Positions 21,317 through 24,055 of a stretch of DNA of 24,055 nucleotides are shown in pieces. The position numbers and the translations under genes are program-made. Position 1 is the first letter of the stretch; each line of letters starts with the position of its first letter. Source of the DNA: a virus; the IMG/VR virus record IMGVR_UViG_3300021197_001959, positions 1-24,055 of that record. One strand, given 5' to 3'. The notes under the pieces were generated by a model. It was not told where the DNA came from and did no database searches. It was given only the letters and a program-made list of their open reading frames with translations.

Positions 21317-21549
21317 ACCATTTCTTTCATAATATCATTAATCATCTGTATAGCTACTTTTTCAAACATAACTCCATCTTCAGGCGGAGGAGTTAAAAAC
21401 TCTGCTTGAAAGGTAACTTTATCATCACCTTCCATTTGCATATCAGCTGGACGCCAGATAGTATCTTTATACTTACCTGTTTTAATTTTAATCCATTCGC
21501 CGCCTTCCGGATCTAAAAAAGCTTCAAAGTTTTTAGGATTCGGCTTCAT
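21313..21549 (-). CDS. Hypothetical protein between uvsX and kdsB (78 aa)
   Basis: A small acidic beta-rich protein (FEAFLDPEGGEWIKIKTGKY, then FQAEFLTPPPEDG) with a C-terminal helix. Its start overlaps the uvsX 3' end by 17 bases and its stop overlaps the kdsB start. It resembles small proteins adjacent to uvsX in marine T4-like phages in position only. No motif was found. Confidence 0.6.
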   Translation of the reverse strand: MKPNPKNFEAFLDPEGGEWIKIKTGKYKDTIWRPADMQMEGDDKVTFQAEFLTPPPEDGVMFEKVAIQMINDIMKEMV

Positions 21550-22603
21550 CGTTTACTTCCTCATCTTCTTCTATATCTTCTACAACAGCTTTCACTTCAC
21601 TAATAGAAAAACGTTTTCTAATAGCATCAGCGTATCCTTCTTTAAATATGGGTAACCAAAAGTCTGCAGTATTAGTAGCATCTCTACGTTTTTTATCGGT
21701 TATGATTTCACCTGTTGTAGGGTTAAAACCTTCAAACCATCCATTAGCAGGTTTACGAATCCAACCGGTTTCTAGACCTACATCTAATAAACCAGACCAT
21801 TTATTAATACCACCTTCCCAGCTAATAGATAAAGGCAGTCTAGTTTTTTCTCTTACAAACCTAGATTTATCTACACCAATCATAAAATTATAACCAGCTA
21901 CATCTTTACCGTCTTTTTCTTGCTGGCGGCCCATAAAGAAGATTTGATTAGCTGAGTAGTAGATACCAGTACCACCAGACATAATCTCTTTAGGGAACAA
22001 ACCAATCTCTTGATAGGTATGATTAATAACAATCATAGGCAAATCTCTAGTAGTCAAATACGGTGTACAGATTCTAAATAGAGATTTTAACGCTTTAGCC
22101 CTAGACATATCTGCTACAGACTTCTCGTTTAATGCGTCCTCCAACTCTTTCTTAGAAGCTAGATTGCCGACAGAGTCAATAACGATAATTACTTTCTCGT
22201 CTCTCTCAACCGCTTCAAGCTGCCTAGTAATATCAAACTTTAACTGTTCGACATGTTCAACAGGAGTGTGAAGGACTCGCTCTGGGTCTACGCTCATAGA
22301 CTTTAGGTATTCGGGAGTGATACCAAACTCTGTGTCGTAGAGAAGACAAACAGCGTCGCTGTACTTCTTTAGATAAGCGCCTGCCATAAGCAGAGCGAGA
22401 TTAGATTTAAAGTGTTTAGATGGTCCTGCAATAACAGTAAGACCTGATGATAGTCCGCCGTCTACACTTCCTGATAATGCTACGTTTAAGATAGGTACAT
22501 CAGTAGGGCACATATCTTTCTTATTGAATAGTTTAGACTTTGAGAGTACCTCAGATTGCTTTACGGTTGAAGTCTTCTTCAACCTACTTAATAGATCGTT
22601 CAT
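21533..22603 (-). CDS. uvsX: RecA-like recombinase UvsX
   Basis: 356 residues. Walker A is GPSKHFKS at 60-67, a UvsX-type P-loop; CLLYDTEFGITPEYLKSM, Walker B VIIVIDSVGNL, SGGTGIYYSANQIFF and VDKSRFVREK follow. This is the strand-exchange protein of T4-like phages, acting in recombination-dependent replication and repair. The ATG is preceded by TAGGAGATAAA. The C-terminus is acidic (EDIEEDEEVNDEAES), as in other UvsX and RecA proteins. The leader upstream contains a CAGGT-N3-ACCTG dyad. Confidence 0.95.
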   Translation of the reverse strand: MNDLLSRLKKTSTVKQSEVLSKSKLFNKKDMCPTDVPILNVALSGSVDGGLSSGLTVIAGPSKHFKSNLALLMAGAYLKKYSDAVCLLYDTEFGITPEYLKSMSVDPERVLHTPVEHVEQLKFDITRQLEAVERDEKVIIVIDSVGNLASKKELEDALNEKSVADMSRAKALKSLFRICTPYLTTRDLPMIVINHTYQEIGLFPKEIMSGGTGIYYSANQIFFMGRQQEKDGKDVAGYNFMIGVDKSRFVREKTRLPLSISWEGGINKWSGLLDVGLETGWIRKPANGWFEGFNPTTGEIITDKKRRDATNTADFWLPIFKEGYADAIRKRFSISEVKAVVEDIEEDEEVNDEAES

Positions 22604-22627
22604 TTTATCTCCTAGCTGTTTTACATG

Positions 22628-22651
22628 CAGGTGCTACCTGTGTATATTATA
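22628..22651 (-). promoter_or_regulatory. uvsX leader: -10-like element and small dyad
   Basis: On the minus strand the 51-base gap holds overlapping TATATA/TATAAT sequences near 22646-22653 (with TTGAGG 18 bases upstream of TATATA, inside the SWIM gene), then CAGGTAGCACCTG at 22640-22628, a 5-bp inverted repeat with a three-base loop, then AGGAG before uvsX. This may be a promoter with an operator or 5' hairpin. The stem is short. Confidence 0.45.
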
Positions 22652-22654
22652 TAT

Positions 22655-22846
22655 TTAATCGTTGAATTTTTCTTCTACTGACTTAATATGTTTGCATTTA
22701 CGATAAGCAACACAATTACATTCAAAGCCCCAGTTAGTCATCTCAACTTGATAACTATCACCTTTAGAACCCGTAACAGGCCATACAACACCTACAAGGT
22801 GATGACCTTTAGTATTAATAATATCTGATTGATGACTGAAAGACAT
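22655..22846 (-). CDS. Small SWIM-type zinc-finger protein (63 aa)
   Basis: The C-terminal half reads WGFECNCVAYRKCKHIKSVE, giving C-x-C-x5-C-x-H, the SWIM zinc-finger signature; the N-terminal half is beta-prone (HHLVGVVWPVTGSKGDSYQV). SWIM domains bind DNA or proteins and occur with recombination factors. The small size and position directly before uvsX suggest an accessory role in DNA transactions, or a regulator. The GTAGGAGGTGTT RBS before ATG 22846 is exceptionally strong but is complementary to an upstream sequence that can mask it. Similar small proteins occur in cyanophages. Confidence 0.78.
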   Translation of the reverse strand: MSFSHQSDIINTKGHHLVGVVWPVTGSKGDSYQVEMTNWGFECNCVAYRKCKHIKSVEEKFND

Positions 22847-22848
22847 AA

Positions 22849-22885
22849 CACCTCCTACGTTTCTATATTATCATTATAGGAGGTG
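22849..22885 (-). promoter_or_regulatory. RBS-sequestering hairpin with -10 element in its loop
   Basis: On the minus strand CACCTCCTA (22885-22877) is perfectly complementary to TAGGAGGTG (22857-22849), which is the Shine-Dalgarno of the SWIM gene. A TATAAT at 22878-22873 spans the end of the 5' arm and the loop. A read-through transcript from pstS would fold and hide the RBS, whereas one started near 22866 would lack the 5' arm and be translatable. No good -35 is seen. On the plus strand the same stem is followed a few bases on by seven T, resembling an antisense terminator. Confidence 0.65.
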
Positions 22886-22901
22886 CTATAGTTTTTTTAT
22901 G

Positions 22902-23852
22902 TTATTTTGATAAAGGAATTAGGCCTTGTTCTACCAGTGGACCATCGGGATCACTTAATTTTAAGAACATTGCATCAAACTCTTCGATACCTGGAATAAT
23001 ACCAATATGCTCTTTCTTTATGTAGTAATACAATGGACGACTTACACCATATGAACCGTCAGCAATTGTTTCAAACTCAGGAAGAACACCGTCAATAGTT
23101 GCTGCATGAACTCTGTCTCTATTTTGATCTAGAAAACTAAATCCAAAAACACCTAAACGGTCTTCGTCTTTAAGAAGTTTTTCAATAATAAGATTATCGT
23201 TCTCACCCATTTGAACTACATGCTGGTTATCTGTACGAACTGCAGTACACATTTGTTTGTAACCATCTGCGCCTTTTTTAGGAAGACCCATTTTCTTACA
23301 AACTTCATGCATAATCAATTCTATAAAAGCATCACGAGTACCAGATGTTGTTGGAGGAATCATAATGTCAATTTTTTTGTTTGGAAGATCTGGATTAATG
23401 TCAGACCATTTTGAATAATCATTTGCTTTCCATCCACCATTACCATCTGGAATTTGAGCGGCAACAGCAAGAAAGATTTCTTTCTTAGTCAGACTATATC
23501 GTGTTCCTGCTTTACTACTACTAATTGTAATACCATCATAACCAATTAGTCTTTCAATTGGAGTAACACCAGCGTCAGCACACATTTTTGCTTCTTTTGG
23601 TTTAATTGCGCGACTTGAATTTGTAATGTCAGGAGAATTTGTGCCAACGCCTTTACAGAAGATTTTCATACCTCCACCAGAACCAGTAGATTCGATAACG
23701 GGTGTTTTATTTGATCCAAGTTGTCCAAATTTTTCAGCAACAGTAGTTGCAAATGGATATACAGTAGATGAACCTACGATAGAGATTTGATCTCTAGCAT
23801 ATGCAGATGTTGATAGCAAGATAGCTGCCATTGTTAGTACTAGTCTTTTCAT
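22902..23852 (-). CDS. pstS: Phosphate ABC transporter substrate-binding protein PstS
   Basis: 316 residues from ATG 23852 (AAAGGAG upstream), beginning with a signal peptide MKRLVLTMAAILLSTSAYA. The mature part has SIVGSSTVYPFATTVAEKF, ESTGSGGGMKIFCKG, DITNSSRAIK, and PPTTSGTRDAFIELIMHE: the phosphate-binding loops of PstS. It should be exported to the host periplasm, binding phosphate for the host PstCAB transporter and so sustaining phosphate supply during infection. It is a known auxiliary gene of marine phages. An upstream in-frame ATG at 23888 would ruin the signal peptide and lacks an RBS. A TATAAT lies at 23895-23890. Confidence 0.93.
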   Translation of the reverse strand: MKRLVLTMAAILLSTSAYARDQISIVGSSTVYPFATTVAEKFGQLGSNKTPVIESTGSGGGMKIFCKGVGTNSPDITNSSRAIKPKEAKMCADAGVTPIERLIGYDGITISSSKAGTRYSLTKKEIFLAVAAQIPDGNGGWKANDYSKWSDINPDLPNKKIDIMIPPTTSGTRDAFIELIMHEVCKKMGLPKKGADGYKQMCTAVRTDNQHVVQMGENDNLIIEKLLKDEDRLGVFGFSFLDQNRDRVHAATIDGVLPEFETIADGSYGVSRPLYYYIKKEHIGIIPGIEEFDAMFLKLSDPDGPLVEQGLIPLSK

Positions 23853-23889
23853 GAGATACTCCTTTGTTAAGACGCAATATTTAAACAAT

Positions 23890-23895
23890 ATTATA
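23890..23895 (-). promoter_or_regulatory. Candidate -10 element upstream of pstS
   Basis: A perfect TATAAT on the minus strand, with TATAATAT in common with the uvsX-leader and 12971 promoters, about 38 bases before the pstS ATG. No convincing -35 lies 16-18 bases upstream, so it may need an activator or phage factor. I see no recognisable Pho box. Confidence 0.4.
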
Positions 23896-23933
23896 CATTT
23901 AATAAAGGATTTAGTATGGAACTTAATAAAACT

Positions 23934-24055
23934 TTAATACGATGCAACAACAGGTTTTTGAGTGCTTACACCTAACATGTCTGCCCAAGCGCTGTAATAA
24001 TGTCTCATACCTACTTCGTCGTGAATAGTACTGTTCTCGTGCCTACCATGAAGAA
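23934..24055 (-). CDS. C-terminus of a Rieske-type ring-hydroxylating dioxygenase-like protein (partial)
   Basis: Only the last 39 residues are in the window: LHGRHENSTIHDEVGMRHYY, then SAWADMLGV..., ending VVASY before TAA at 23936. The HDEVGMRHYYSAW pattern resembles the C-terminal end of aromatic ring-hydroxylating dioxygenase alpha subunits. The Rieske cluster and iron site would be to the right of the window, so the call is tentative. The frame is real coding sequence, judging by its open length and its stop just before the pstS leader. Confidence 0.4.
   Translation of the reverse strand, partial: LHGRHENSTIHDEVGMRHYYSAWADMLGVSTQKPVVASY

Noticed and set aside
23875-23891. CAATAT direct repeat with 11-base period upstream of pstS as a Pho box
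   Set aside because: The period fits PhoB sites, but the sequence does not resemble TGTCA repeats and it overlaps the -10 and start region.
1-24055. tRNA genes, CRISPR arrays, insertion sequences, attachment sites
   Set aside because: No cloverleaf-like, regularly spaced repeat or transposase-like sequence was seen by eye; small tRNAs could still be missed without a dedicated scan.

Overview
The window is AT-rich and almost completely coding. Every gene I accept is on the minus strand, so transcription runs from high to low coordinates. Neighbouring genes usually touch or overlap by 1-30 bases (TAATG and ATGA junctions), which is typical of a tailed-phage genome. T4-type replication genes (uvsX, a gp41-like DnaB helicase, a T4-type RNase H), many small proteins resembling conserved marine myovirus families, and host-like auxiliary genes (pstS, kdsB, an Fe/Mn superoxide dismutase, queuosine-pathway genes) suggest a marine T4-like myovirus. 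The host is Gram-negative (KDO cytidylyltransferase, lipoproteins). The PstS sequence style leans toward a marine alphaproteobacterium, but that is inference.

Layout in the direction of transcription. (1) 24055-22655: the C-terminus of a possible Rieske-type dioxygenase, pstS, and a small SWIM zinc-finger protein whose ribosome-binding site can be sequestered in a hairpin. (2) 22603-17844: the replication and recombination block, comprising uvsX, a small protein, kdsB, the helicase, a conserved protein and RNase H. (3) 17800-13069: a small Ser/Gly-rich protein, an HxGH-type nucleotidyltransferase, a DUF6433-like protein, an Fe/Mn-SOD homologue, a KxDG (ligase/capping superfamily) protein and a long lysine-rich protein, ended by a strong terminator. 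(4) 12999-6370: a near-consensus sigma70 promoter, small conserved proteins, an HExxH protein and a pyrimidine-dimer-glycosylase-like protein, then queD, a coiled-coil protein, queE, three exported or lipoproteins, folE and a YhhQ-type transporter, ended by a second terminator. (5) 6362-1: an SNase-like nuclease, a DpdA-like DNA base transglycosylase, a formyltransferase-like enzyme, a DUF3310-like protein, queF, queC, a small protein, a class II glutamine amidotransferase, a MazG-like pyrophosphatase, small proteins and a partial 2OG-Fe(II) oxygenase.

The central biology is a dispersed but nearly complete 7-deazaguanine pathway. FolE, QueD, QueE and QueC would make preQ0 from GTP. QueF would reduce it to preQ1. 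The DpdA-like enzyme would exchange guanine in DNA for the deazaguanine. A formyltransferase-like enzyme starts inside the 3' end of the transglycosylase gene and may decorate the base. The stand-alone amidotransferase offers an alternative amidation branch. A YhhQ-like permease could import precursor. The likely purpose is masking phage DNA from restriction.

Other points of interest are the ATA start (or -1 frameshift) of queE, a displaced third cluster cysteine in QueE, a small overlapping lipoprotein gene at 8686-8820, and a T4-style arrangement in which a candidate promoter lies inside an RBS-sequestering hairpin.
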